Of a DNA stretch of 64,000 nucleotides, positions 56,404 to 64,000 are shown one piece after another. A program made the position numbers and the translations under genes. Source of the DNA: Streptomyces sp. NRRL S-118 (lineage in GTDB: Bacteria > Actinomycetota > Actinomycetes > Streptomycetales > Streptomycetaceae); assembly GCF_000716335.1 (NCBI RefSeq), contig NZ_KL591021.1:57745-121744 (forward strand), in the 5' to 3' direction. Numbering within the stretch: the first letter of the stretch is position 1; every line of letters starts with the position of its first letter. The notes beneath the pieces were generated by a model. It searched no databases, had not been told where the DNA came from, and saw only the letters and a program-made list of their open reading frames with translations.

Positions 56404-57975
56404 TCAGGGGCAGACCGTGCCCGGTGCGGGGACCTTGTTGCGGAGCAGGTACGCGTCGACCGCGCGCCGCACGCACGCGTCGCCGCTGTTGTACGCGCCG
56501 TGCCCCTCGCCCCGGTACGTCAGTTCCACACCGACGCCCTTGCCCAGCGCCTCCACCATCTTCCGGGCGCCCGCGTACGGCGTCGCCGGGTCGCCGGTGT
56601 TGCCGATGACGACGATGGGCGCCGCGCCCGGGGCGCTCACGTCGGGGTGGTCCCAGGTGCCGGGCACCGGCCACTGCGAGCAGCCGATCAGACCCCAGCC
56701 CAGGAAGTCGCCGAAGACCGGGGACACCTCGCGGAACTCGGGCAGCTTCGCCTTGGCCTGCGCGGGCGAGTACCGCTGCTTGTCGTCCACGCAGTTGATG
56801 GCCGCGTTCGCCGCCTGCAGGTTGCTGTAGTTGCCGTTCTGGTCGCGGCCGTTCATCGAGTCCGACAGGGCCAGCAGCAGCCCGCCCTGGCCGCCGTCGG
56901 CCTCGTCGAGACCCTGCTCCAGGTACGGCCAGTACTCCTTGGAGTACAGGGCCTGCGCGATGCCGTTGGTGGCCTGCGACTGGGTGAGCTTGCGGTCGCC
57001 GAGGCCGGTGATCGACTTCTTGTCGAGCTCCGCGAGCAGCCCGATGACGAACTGCTCGATCTCCTGGACGGTGCTGCCCGGCAGCTTGCACGCGTCGCCG
57101 CGCTTCACGCAGTCCGCGGCGAAGTTCCGCAGCGCCAGCTGGAAGCCGCGGGCCTGGGCGAGCGAGCCCTGCTCGGGGGTCCCGGTCGGGTCGACCACGG
57201 CGTCGAAGACGGCGTGGCCCACCCGCTCCGGGAACAGGTGGGCGTAGACACCGCCCAGTTCGGTGCCGTACGAGATGCCGAAGTAGTGCAGCTTGTCGTC
57301 GCCCAGGACCGCCCGCATCAGGTCCATGTCCCGGGCCGCCTCGACGGTGCCCACATGGGGGAGCATCGCGCCCGACCTGTCCTCGCAGGCGGCCGCGTAG
57401 TCCTTCAGCGCGTCGACCCAGATCCGCTCCTCGCGGGCGTCGTCCGGTGTGGAGTCCAGCGCGAAGAACGCGTCGAGCTGCCGGTCGTCCTCGCACTCCA
57501 CGCCCTCGCTGCGGCCCACCCCGCGCGGATCGAAGCTCACCAGGTCGTAGCGGCTGCGGAGCTGTTCGTAGTCCTTGGCGAAGGAGGGCAGGGCCGTGAT
57601 GCCGGAGCCTCCCGGGCCGCCGAAGTTGAAGATCAGGGAGCCGATCCGGCGGGCCGGGTCGGCCGCCTCGGCCCGGATCAGGGCCAGCTCGATGGTCTCC
57701 CCGTCCGGCTGCGCGTAGTCCCGCGGCACGTCCATGAAGGCGCACTCCCACCGGGCGCCGCCCGGCAGCGGCGAGGGGGCCGTTCCGCTGCCCTCCCCGA
57801 CGGAGGGTGCCCGGCACTCGGACCACTCCAGCGCCTGGGCTGCGAGATCACGGTCCCCGCCGTCCTCCTCGCCACCGCCGGAGCAGCCGGCGGCGAGCAG
57901 GACGGCGACCGCGGTCGCCGCGCTCGCCGCGGCGAGGACTGGGGTACGCCGGTGGGTGCGGCTGGGCGTCGGCAT
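56404..57975 (-). CDS. Secreted alpha/beta hydrolase, tripeptidyl aminopeptidase family (paralogue)
   Basis: The protein has 523 residues with a clear lipoprotein signal (LLAAGC near residue 31). It shares the architecture of the downstream paralogue: YFGISYGTELGGVYAHLFPE for the Ser elbow, NTGDPATPYAGAR for the Asp and YRGEGHGAYNSGDACV for the His. The tandem pair probably arose by duplication. As an exported, membrane-tethered peptidase it would supply peptides for uptake. No strong ribosome site precedes the ATG at 57975, so the start is likely but not certain. Confidence 0.9.
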   Translation of the reverse strand: MPTPSRTHRRTPVLAAASAATAVAVLLAAGCSGGGEEDGGDRDLAAQALEWSECRAPSVGEGSGTAPSPLPGGARWECAFMDVPRDYAQPDGETIELALIRAEAADPARRIGSLIFNFGGPGGSGITALPSFAKDYEQLRSRYDLVSFDPRGVGRSEGVECEDDRQLDAFFALDSTPDDAREERIWVDALKDYAAACEDRSGAMLPHVGTVEAARDMDLMRAVLGDDKLHYFGISYGTELGGVYAHLFPERVGHAVFDAVVDPTGTPEQGSLAQARGFQLALRNFAADCVKRGDACKLPGSTVQEIEQFVIGLLAELDKKSITGLGDRKLTQSQATNGIAQALYSKEYWPYLEQGLDEADGGQGGLLLALSDSMNGRDQNGNYSNLQAANAAINCVDDKQRYSPAQAKAKLPEFREVSPVFGDFLGWGLIGCSQWPVPGTWDHPDVSAPGAAPIVVIGNTGDPATPYAGARKMVEALGKGVGVELTYRGEGHGAYNSGDACVRRAVDAYLLRNKVPAPGTVCP

Positions 57976-58053
57976 GTACCCATGCTGCGTCCGCCGCGCG
58001 CCCGCCGCCCGCGACGGCGGTCCATGCGGGTGGCCCGGCCCCGCGCCCGGCGC

Positions 58054-60726
58054 CTACAGGGCGCCCTTGCGGGTGAGGAAGTTGAACGAGACCCACCCGG
58101 GCAGCACCGGCAGCCACAGCGTCAGCAGCCGGTACAGCAGGACCGCGGGCGTCGCGACCTCCAGCGGCAGCCCGCCCACACCCACCAGACCGAACGTGAG
58201 CGCGCCCTCCACCGCGCCGACACCGCCGGGCGTCGGCGCCGCCGACCCCAGCGCGTTGCCCGCCAGGAACACCACGGCCAGGCTCGCGTAGCTCAGCTGC
58301 TGGTTCCCCTGGTCGAACGCGCGGATCGAGGCGTCCAGGCACAGCACGAAGGTCGCGGTGAGCAGCAGCATCCCGCCGATGCCGGTGATCAGCTTCATCG
58401 GGCGCTGCAGCACGTCCAGCATGCGCGGCACCACACCCGCGAAGAGCGAGCGCAGCCGGGTCGAGACGAACTTGCGCAGGGCCGGGATCGCCGTGACGAC
58501 CAGCATCAGCACGGCGACCGTCAGCAGGCCCGCGATGACGGTCCTCGACGGCGTGAAGTCCTGGGTCTTCTCCGTGCCCGTCAGATAGCCGAAGGCGAGG
58601 AGCAGCAGGATGTGCGCCCCCAGGCCGAAGAGCTGCGAGGCGCCGACGCTCGCCACGGCCAGTCCGGGCCGTACGCCGGAGCGCTGGAGGAAGCGGGTGT
58701 TCAGCGCCACACCGCCCACCGCCGCGGGCGCGACGATCTTCACGAAGGAACCGGCGACCTGCGCCAGCACCGTCCGCAGGAACGACACGCGCTCCGGTAC
58801 GAAGCCCAGCAGGCTCATCGTCGCCGCCACGTAGCTCAGCGCGGAGAACAGGACGGCGACCGCCACCCAGCCCCAGCTCGCGTCGGCGATCGTCGACAGC
58901 GGTGTGCGGGCGATCTGCGACAGCAGGAAGTACGCGGCGATCGCGCCGGCGATGAGGCTGATGAGGGTGCGCGGCCGGATCCGCTCCAGCCGCACCGGCT
59001 CCACCGGCGCCTGCGGACGGATCAGCAGCACCTGCCGCCGGATCTGGGCGAGCAGGTCCTCCTCGCGGGCCTCGTCCAGGGCCTCGTCCAGCGCCCGCTT
59101 CTCGGCCTGCTTCTCCGCCCGTACCGCCTTGCGCTCCGCCTTCTCGTCCTTCTCCGCGCCGTGCGGCGCCCCGTGCGTCCCGGCGGCCTCCAGGCGCGCC
59201 TGCCGCGCCTCCTCGGACGCCTTGAGCACGGCCTCGCGCTCGCGCTGCGCACGCTCCCGGGCCAGCTTGCGCAGCGTCGCGCGCGTGGAGCGGCTCAGCG
59301 CGATCGGCTGGAGCAGCGGCAGGCAGTCGGCGACCTTGTCGGGGCCGAGCACCTCCACCGCGGCGGCCACCGCGCGCTCCGCGCCGACCCGCAGGCCCAG
59401 CGTGGTCAGCAGCTGCGCGATGTCCATGCGCAGGACCAGGTCGCCGGCGGCGATCTCGCCGCCGCGCAGATCCGTGACGGTCACCCTGCCGGAACGATCC
59501 ACCAGAATCGCGTCGCCGGTGAGCCTGCGGTGCGCGATGCGCCGCGACTGGAGCGCCTTCACCTGCTCCCAGGAGCCGCGCACCACGTCGTCGGTGATCT
59601 CCTCGTCCGCCATCGCGTCGAGCGATCTCCCGCCCAGGTGCTCGTACACCAGCATCACGGCGTCCGGGCCGAGCTCGGAGGTGGCGATGAGCTTGGGTGC
59701 GTGGGCGCCGGCGGCGATCGCCGCGTACGCCAGCAGCGCCTCCTGTTCGAGGGCCTGGCGCAGCGACTGGATGGAGCGACGGGTGGTGATCCCGCGCAGG
59801 GTCATCCGGCGCCACACCCGGTAGAAGAAGCCCTGCGCCTGCTGTTCCCGGTCCACGACGGTGACGTCGAGCGGCGGCCCCTCCTCCAGGGTGACCAGAT
59901 AGCGCCGGCCCCGGTCGCCCTGCTCCGCCGAGTCGGCCACGTCCTCGGCGCGCATCGCGCTGACCGGGCGGAAGCCGACGTGGCGCAGACCCGCCAGGAG
60001 CGTCTGACCGGTGGGGCGGACGTTGGGGGAGCCGACCGTGTAAAGCGTGCCGTACGCGACCGTCCAGCCGATCAGGATGGTCAGGATGATCGACAGGGGT
60101 GTGGTGTAGCCGGCCACCAGCATCGTGAAGGCGTCCAGCACCAGCACCGCCCACAGGGCGATGCGCCAGCGGGGTCTGCGGGCCATCCCGACGGCCGACA
60201 TGTAGGCGATGACCGGGGCCAGGTAGCCGTGGACGGGGTCGGTCAGCCCGCCTCCCGCCGCCGGCTGGGTCAGCGCGTCCTGGATGGTGGCCGGGGCCCC
60301 CCTGGCCACCCACAGGTCCGTCGCGAGGGTGACCCCGTGGGCCAGGACGGCGGCGAGGACGCCGTCGGCGATGCGCAGGCCGTCCCGTTTGATCAGCCGC
60401 TCGATCGCGAAGGCGACCGGCACCAGCAGGACGGCGATGCTGGAGGCGAGCCCGGCGAGCTTGACGAAGAGGTCGGGCGCCTGGCCGGTGCCCTTGTTGA
60501 TGTCCTGCTCCAGGCCCGAGGTCGTGGCGTGGGCGAACGCGGCGATGGCCAGGACGACGGCGATCGCGAAGACACCGATGAGCAGCCGCAGCAGATCGGA
60601 CGGGCGGTGGACGCGGGCAGCGAGAAGCGGCTCGTCACCGGAGACGCGGTCGATGGGGCCCTCCGCGTTCACGCATACCGTCCCCTTCCGCCACTCCCCG
60701 AGAGGCCGTACATCCTGCCCCTCCAT
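58054..60726 (-). CDS. Flippase-like (LPG synthase/UPF0104 TM domain) protein fused to a kinase-like domain
   Basis: The protein has 890 residues from the ATG at 60726 with a GAGGGACC site. The N-terminal part has about six transmembrane helices (to about residue 205). A middle cytoplasmic region resembles a degenerate protein or aminoglycoside kinase: VMLVYEHLGG, then HRRLTGDAILVDRSG and VTVTDLRGG (HxxL...D and TDL in place of the HGDL...N and DFG patterns). A highly charged coiled-coil linker (residues about 490-560) follows. The C-terminus has about eight helices of the lysylphosphatidylglycerol synthase type, ending AAPTPGGVGAVEGAL. Its function is likely in lipid or lipid-linked substrate handling. 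Confidence 0.85.
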   Translation of the reverse strand: MEGQDVRPLGEWRKGTVCVNAEGPIDRVSGDEPLLAARVHRPSDLLRLLIGVFAIAVVLAIAAFAHATTSGLEQDINKGTGQAPDLFVKLAGLASSIAVLLVPVAFAIERLIKRDGLRIADGVLAAVLAHGVTLATDLWVARGAPATIQDALTQPAAGGGLTDPVHGYLAPVIAYMSAVGMARRPRWRIALWAVLVLDAFTMLVAGYTTPLSIILTILIGWTVAYGTLYTVGSPNVRPTGQTLLAGLRHVGFRPVSAMRAEDVADSAEQGDRGRRYLVTLEEGPPLDVTVVDREQQAQGFFYRVWRRMTLRGITTRRSIQSLRQALEQEALLAYAAIAAGAHAPKLIATSELGPDAVMLVYEHLGGRSLDAMADEEITDDVVRGSWEQVKALQSRRIAHRRLTGDAILVDRSGRVTVTDLRGGEIAAGDLVLRMDIAQLLTTLGLRVGAERAVAAAVEVLGPDKVADCLPLLQPIALSRSTRATLRKLARERAQREREAVLKASEEARQARLEAAGTHGAPHGAEKDEKAERKAVRAEKQAEKRALDEALDEAREEDLLAQIRRQVLLIRPQAPVEPVRLERIRPRTLISLIAGAIAAYFLLSQIARTPLSTIADASWGWVAVAVLFSALSYVAATMSLLGFVPERVSFLRTVLAQVAGSFVKIVAPAAVGGVALNTRFLQRSGVRPGLAVASVGASQLFGLGAHILLLLAFGYLTGTEKTQDFTPSRTVIAGLLTVAVLMLVVTAIPALRKFVSTRLRSLFAGVVPRMLDVLQRPMKLITGIGGMLLLTATFVLCLDASIRAFDQGNQQLSYASLAVVFLAGNALGSAAPTPGGVGAVEGALTFGLVGVGGLPLEVATPAVLLYRLLTLWLPVLPGWVSFNFLTRKGAL

Positions 60727-60863
60727 GGTCCCTCTGTCTTGTTGATCTCGTATCACCAGTCACCGCCCGGAAGATGGTGGCATGACCGGGCGCCGGGCGC
60801 GGGCATCAGGGTGCGTCGACCGCGTCGCCCGCGTTGTCGGTGCCGTGGTGCAGGATGGTCCGG

Positions 60864-61241
60864 ATGAGTACGCAGGACCTTCCGGAGCCGCCCGGTCTCC
60901 CGCCCGGGCTGCCGGAGTACGCCGAGCGGGTGCTGGAGGCGGCGGAGCTGATCCCGCCCGGCCGGGTGATGACGTACGGGGACGTCGCCGATTGGCTCGG
61001 GGAGGGCGGGCCGCGCCAGGTCGGCCGGGTCATGGCCCTGTACGGCGGCGGCGTGCCGTGGTGGCGCGTGGTGCGCGCCGACGGGCAGCTGCTGCCCGGG
61101 CACGAGCTGCGCGCCCTCGGCCACTACCAGGAGGAGGGCACCCCGCTGCGCGAGGCCGCGCGTACCGCGGAAGGGCACCTGCCGCGCCTCGACATGCGCA
61201 GGGCGCGGTGGGACGGCGGTGACGTGGCCGCTCCGGCGTGA
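60864..61241 (+). CDS. MGMT-family alkyltransferase-like protein (ATL), no active-site Cys
   Basis: The protein has 125 residues from the ATG at 60864; an ATG at 60855 is possible. It is the DNA-binding half of O6-alkylguanine-DNA alkyltransferase: IPPGRVMTYGDVADWLG, then PRQVGRVMALYGGGVPWWRVVRADG. The reactive PCHR motif reads PWWR, so the methyl-acceptor Cys is replaced by Trp. ATL proteins bind alkylated guanine and hand it to nucleotide excision repair. Cytoplasmic. It lies 74 bases upstream of the AdnA-like helicase, in an apparent DNA-repair unit. It corresponds to Rv3204. Confidence 0.9.
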   Translation: MSTQDLPEPPGLPPGLPEYAERVLEAAELIPPGRVMTYGDVADWLGEGGPRQVGRVMALYGGGVPWWRVVRADGQLLPGHELRALGHYQEEGTPLREAARTAEGHLPRLDMRRARWDGGDVAAPA

Positions 61242-61315
61242 CGGGCCCCTCGTCCCGGCCGCCCGCGTAACGTTGCCCTTCACCACCAGCACACCCACCA
61301 GGACCGGCGATCCAC

Positions 61316-64000
61316 GTGAGCTCCTCCTCGACTACCACCGGGCGTACGCCGTACCGGGGGCGCACCCCCGGCGCGTACCGACTGGTGCGTACCCCGCCGG
61401 CTCCCGTGAACCCCCCTCTCCTGGACGCATCGCAGCGTGCCGTGGTTGACCACACGGGCGGGCCCCTGCTGGTGCTGGCCGGGCCCGGCACCGGCAAGAC
61501 GACCACCCTGGTGGAAGCGGTCGCCGCCCGTATCGCCGGCGGCACCGACCCGGAGCGGATCCTGGTCCTCACCTTCAGCCGCAAGGCGGCGGTGGAGCTG
61601 CGCGACCGGATGGCGGCGCGCATCCCCGGCGCGCGCGCCCCGCAGGCCACCACGTTCCACTCCTACTGCTACGCGCTGATCCGCGCGCACCAGGACGCCG
61701 AGCTGTTCTCCGAGCCGCTGCGCCTGCTGTCCGGTCCGGAACAGGACCTCGCCGTGCGCGAGCTGCTGGCCGGGCAGCTCGACCTGGAGCGCGAGGGCCT
61801 GGCCCGCGTCCACTGGCCCGACGAACTGCGGGCCTGCCTGACCACGCGCGGCTTCGCCGACGAGGTGCGCGCCGTGCTGGCCCGCTCCCGCGAGCTGGGC
61901 CTCGGGCCGCGCGCCCTGGCGGACTTCGCGGCGCGGCAGGGACGGCGGGACTGGTCGGCTGCCGCGCAGTTCCTCGCCGAGTACCTGGACGTGCTCGACA
62001 TGCAGGGCGTACTGGACTACGCCGAGCTCGTCCACCGCGCCGTGCTGCTCGCCGGCTCCGCGGACCTCCCGTCCTACGACGCGGTCTTCGTCGACGAGTA
62101 CCAGGACACCGACCCGGCGCAGGTCCGGCTGCTCGGGGCGCTGGCCGGGGGCGGGCGGACCCTGTACGCGTTCGGCGACCCCGACCAGTCGATCTACGCG
62201 TTCCGGGGCGCCGACATCAACGGCATGCTCGACTTCCCGTACGCCTTCCGCCGCGCCGACGGCTCCCCCGCACCGGTCGCCGTCCTGACCACCTCCCGCC
62301 GCTCCGGCGCGGCGCTGCTGTCGGCGACCCGCCTCCTCACCGCGCGCATGCCCCTGCCGCGGCTGCCCGCCGACAAGGTGCGCGCCCACCGGGACCTGGC
62401 GGCGGTACGCGACGGCGGCCGCGTGGAGACGTACACCTTCCCGACCGCCTCCACGGAGCTCGACAACATCGCGGACATCCTGCGCCGCGCCCACCTGGAG
62501 GACGGCGTGCCCTGGCACGACATGGCGGTCCTCGTCCGTGCGGGCACCCGCACCATCCCCGCCCTCCGCCGCGCCCTCACCTCCGCGGGCGTCCCCGTCG
62601 AGGTGGACGCCCCCGACATCCCGCTGCGCCACGAACCCGCGGTCTCCCCGCTCCTGACGGCCCTGCGCGCCGCGGCCACGGCGACGCTCGGAGCGGCTGC
62701 GGACGCGGCTGCGGGCGAGGCGGCTGCGGGGGTGGCTGAGGTGTCCGAGGCCGCCGAGGCCGCCGAGGTTGGGGAGGGCACGTCAGCCGGGGTGCCAGAG
62801 GTGTCCGAGGCTGCTCAGGTCGCGGAAGCCGGCGAGGCGGCGGGGCACGCGGCTGGCCTCGAGGTCGCGGAGCCCGCCGCGCGCGCGGCGGGCGCTGGGC
62901 ACGCGGTGGGTGCCGTGCGCGGGGAGGGCGTCGAGCCCGCGGGCGGCGTGGGGGACGCGGGGCCCGCCGCGCGCGATGAGGTTGCCGGGCACGCGGAAGG
63001 TGTCGACCCTGCGGACGGCGTCGAGGCCGGGAAGGGCGTCGCGGACGAGGAGGGCGCGGACAGCGCCGACCCCGCGGACCGCGCCGTGCCCGCGGACGGC
63101 GCCGTGCCCGCGGACCGCGCCGTGCCCGCGGACGGCGCCGTGCCCGCGGACGGCGCCGAGCCCGCGGACGGCGCCGAGCCTGCGGACCGCGCCCAGCGCC
63201 CGGAGCCCGGTGAGGCCGAGGAAGGCGCGTGGCTCGACGCCGAGACGGCGATCGGGCTGCTCGCGTCGCCGCTCGGCGGCATGGACGCCGCCGACCTGCG
63301 GCGCCTCGGGCGGGCGTTGCGGGACGAGGAGCGGGCCGGCGGGAACAAGGTCCCCCCGCCCTCGGACGTGCTCATCGCTCGCGCCCTCGCCGAGCCCGAG
63401 CGGCTCGTCGCCCACGACCCCGCCTACGCCCGCGGCGCCCAGCGGCTGGGCCGGCTGCTGCGCCGTACCCGCGAGCTCCTCGCGGCCGGAGGCACCGCCG
63501 AGGAGGCCCTCTGGCTGCTGTGGGACGGCACCCCGTGGCCCGCCCGCCTGCAGCGCGCCGCGCTCCGTGGCGGAGCCGCCGGCCGCAACGCCGACCGGGA
63601 CTTGGACGCCGTGTGCGCCCTGTTCGACACCGCCGCCCGCGCCGAGGAACGCACCGGCGGCCGCGGCGCCCTGAACTTCCTCGAAGAGCTCGACGCCCAG
63701 GACATCGCCGCCGACACCCTCTCCAAGCGGGTCGTCCGCCCCGACGCCGTCCGTCTGATGACCGCCCACCGCTCCAAGGGCCTCGAATGGAGCCTGGTCG
63801 TCGTCGCCGGCGTACAGGAAGGGCTCTGGCCCGACCTGCGGCGCCGCGGCTCCCTCCTGGAGGCCGACCGGATCGGCCGCGACGGCCTGGCCGAGCCGCT
63901 GACGCCGGGCGCCCTCCTCGCCGAGGAGCGCCGCCTGTTCTACGTGGCCGCCACCCGCGCCCGCGACCGCCTCGTCGTCACCGCCGTCAAGGCACCCGCC
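61316..64000 (+). CDS. adnA: UvrD/REP-family ATP-dependent helicase (AdnA-like), 5' part
   Basis: The gene starts at the GTG 61316 and is still open at the window end (895 codons visible). Superfamily 1 motifs appear in order: VLAGPGTGKTTTL (Lys61), TFSRKAAVELRDRM, FVDEYQDTDPAQ, FGDPDQSIYAFRGAD, RLMTAHRSKGLEW and FYVAATRARDRL. Position and neighbours (ATL gene; Rv3202c in M. tuberculosis) support AdnA, one half of the AdnAB double-strand-break resection machine with a RecB-like nuclease that would lie beyond the window. Between about residues 450 and 636 is a long Ala/Gly/Glu-rich insertion, including seven 18-bp repeats. Confidence 0.9.
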   Translation, partial: MSSSSTTTGRTPYRGRTPGAYRLVRTPPAPVNPPLLDASQRAVVDHTGGPLLVLAGPGTGKTTTLVEAVAARIAGGTDPERILVLTFSRKAAVELRDRMAARIPGARAPQATTFHSYCYALIRAHQDAELFSEPLRLLSGPEQDLAVRELLAGQLDLEREGLARVHWPDELRACLTTRGFADEVRAVLARSRELGLGPRALADFAARQGRRDWSAAAQFLAEYLDVLDMQGVLDYAELVHRAVLLAGSADLPSYDAVFVDEYQDTDPAQVRLLGALAGGGRTLYAFGDPDQSIYAFRGADINGMLDFPYAFRRADGSPAPVAVLTTSRRSGAALLSATRLLTARMPLPRLPADKVRAHRDLAAVRDGGRVETYTFPTASTELDNIADILRRAHLEDGVPWHDMAVLVRAGTRTIPALRRALTSAGVPVEVDAPDIPLRHEPAVSPLLTALRAAATATLGAAADAAAGEAAAGVAEVSEAAEAAEVGEGTSAGVPEVSEAAQVAEAGEAAGHAAGLEVAEPAARAAGAGHAVGAVRGEGVEPAGGVGDAGPAARDEVAGHAEGVDPADGVEAGKGVADEEGADSADPADRAVPADGAVPADRAVPADGAVPADGAEPADGAEPADRAQRPEPGEAEEGAWLDAETAIGLLASPLGGMDAADLRRLGRALRDEERAGGNKVPPPSDVLIARALAEPERLVAHDPAYARGAQRLGRLLRRTRELLAAGGTAEEALWLLWDGTPWPARLQRAALRGGAAGRNADRDLDAVCALFDTAARAEERTGGRGALNFLEELDAQDIAADTLSKRVVRPDAVRLMTAHRSKGLEWSLVVVAGVQEGLWPDLRRRGSLLEADRIGRDGLAEPLTPGALLAEERRLFYVAATRARDRLVVTAVKAPA
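63071..63196 (+). repeat. 18-bp tandem repeat within the helicase gene
   Basis: Units of CCCGCGGACGGCGCCGTG type start at 63071, 63089, 63107, 63125, 63143, 63161 and 63179. Each encodes PADGAV-like hexapeptides (Gly/Arg and Val/Glu variants), so length changes keep the frame. Confidence 0.9.

Noticed and set aside
56500..60867. A very long plus-strand frame (over 1400 codons)
   Set aside because: It runs antisense to two clear hydrolases and the flippase-like gene, is rich in Arg, Gly and His, and has no domain. It is an artefact of high GC in third positions.

Overview
This is a 64 kb stretch of very GC-rich, gene-dense actinobacterial chromosome, almost certainly from a Streptomyces. The evidence is strong G/C in codon third positions, many GTG starts, a mycothiol gene (mshB), a 7Fe ferredoxin next to a DapC-type aminotransferase, DUF3117/DUF3107/DUF3152 actinobacterial marker proteins and an AdnA-type helicase. 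It is core chromosome: I see no phage, plasmid, insertion-sequence transposase, CRISPR, tRNA or rRNA. Two genes run off the ends (an oligopeptide ABC ATPase on the left, the AdnA-like helicase on the right).

Layout. 1-8 kb: end of a peptide ABC transporter, an S9 peptidase, mshB with a small membrane partner, a large Pro-rich membrane-anchored protein and a Tat-exported metallo-hydrolase. 8-12.9 kb: a divergent serine hydrolase/LysR pair, a PepSY lipoprotein, and a SirB1-like/GNAT pair. 13-20.4 kb: fdxA-dapC, two exported or anchored proteins, dapE, a LOG-family protein, a FolP2-type DHPS homologue, a DivIVA-like protein and tag. 20.5-27.3 kb: enoyl-CoA hydratase, DUF3117 and an O-methyltransferase, then the envelope-stress run of ECF sigma factor, zinc-finger anti-sigma factor, HtrA-like protease and TatB. 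27.4-33 kb: mrp, DUF1003, a channel-less MgtE-like protein, a lipoprotein and corA. 33-40 kb: SUFU-domain protein, MFS exporter, DUF6758-like zinc-ribbon protein, PHP phosphoesterase, MarC, NYN-domain protein and an alpha/beta hydrolase. 40-48.3 kb: DEAD-box helicase, ferritin-like protein, DUF3107, TetR, alpha/beta hydrolase and DUF3152 protein. 48.5-53.3 kb: a four-gene carbohydrate cassette (PelF-like glycosyltransferase, polytopic membrane protein, sugar epimerase, spherulin-4-like protein). 53.4-64 kb: moeZ, two paralogous secreted peptidases, a flippase-like 890-residue membrane protein, an alkyltransferase-like protein and the AdnA-like helicase.

From memory of the M. tuberculosis H37Rv map, the gene order from mshB to corA tracks Rv1170-Rv1239, and the order from the DEAD-box helicase to the AdnA-like helicase tracks Rv3211-Rv3202. 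Against that conserved background the 48.5-53.3 kb cassette stands out as an insertion between the DUF3152 gene and moeZ. It is the best candidate here for a poorly described system: a Pel-like or galactosaminogalactan-like polysaccharide pathway whose TIM-barrel member has lost the usual acidic pair.

Non-coding signals worth keeping are: a MITE-like intergenic repeat family with inverted ends (three clear copies, each touching the TAG stop of a gene); a SigE-type ECF autoregulatory promoter; a palindromic operator overlapping a -10 box; about eleven probable leaderless starts with a -10 hexamer 6-7 nt before the start codon; several in-frame or gene-adjacent minisatellites; a CTG start for the DEAD-box helicase that restores its Q motif; and a 17-codon upstream ORF coupled to the cassette epimerase.
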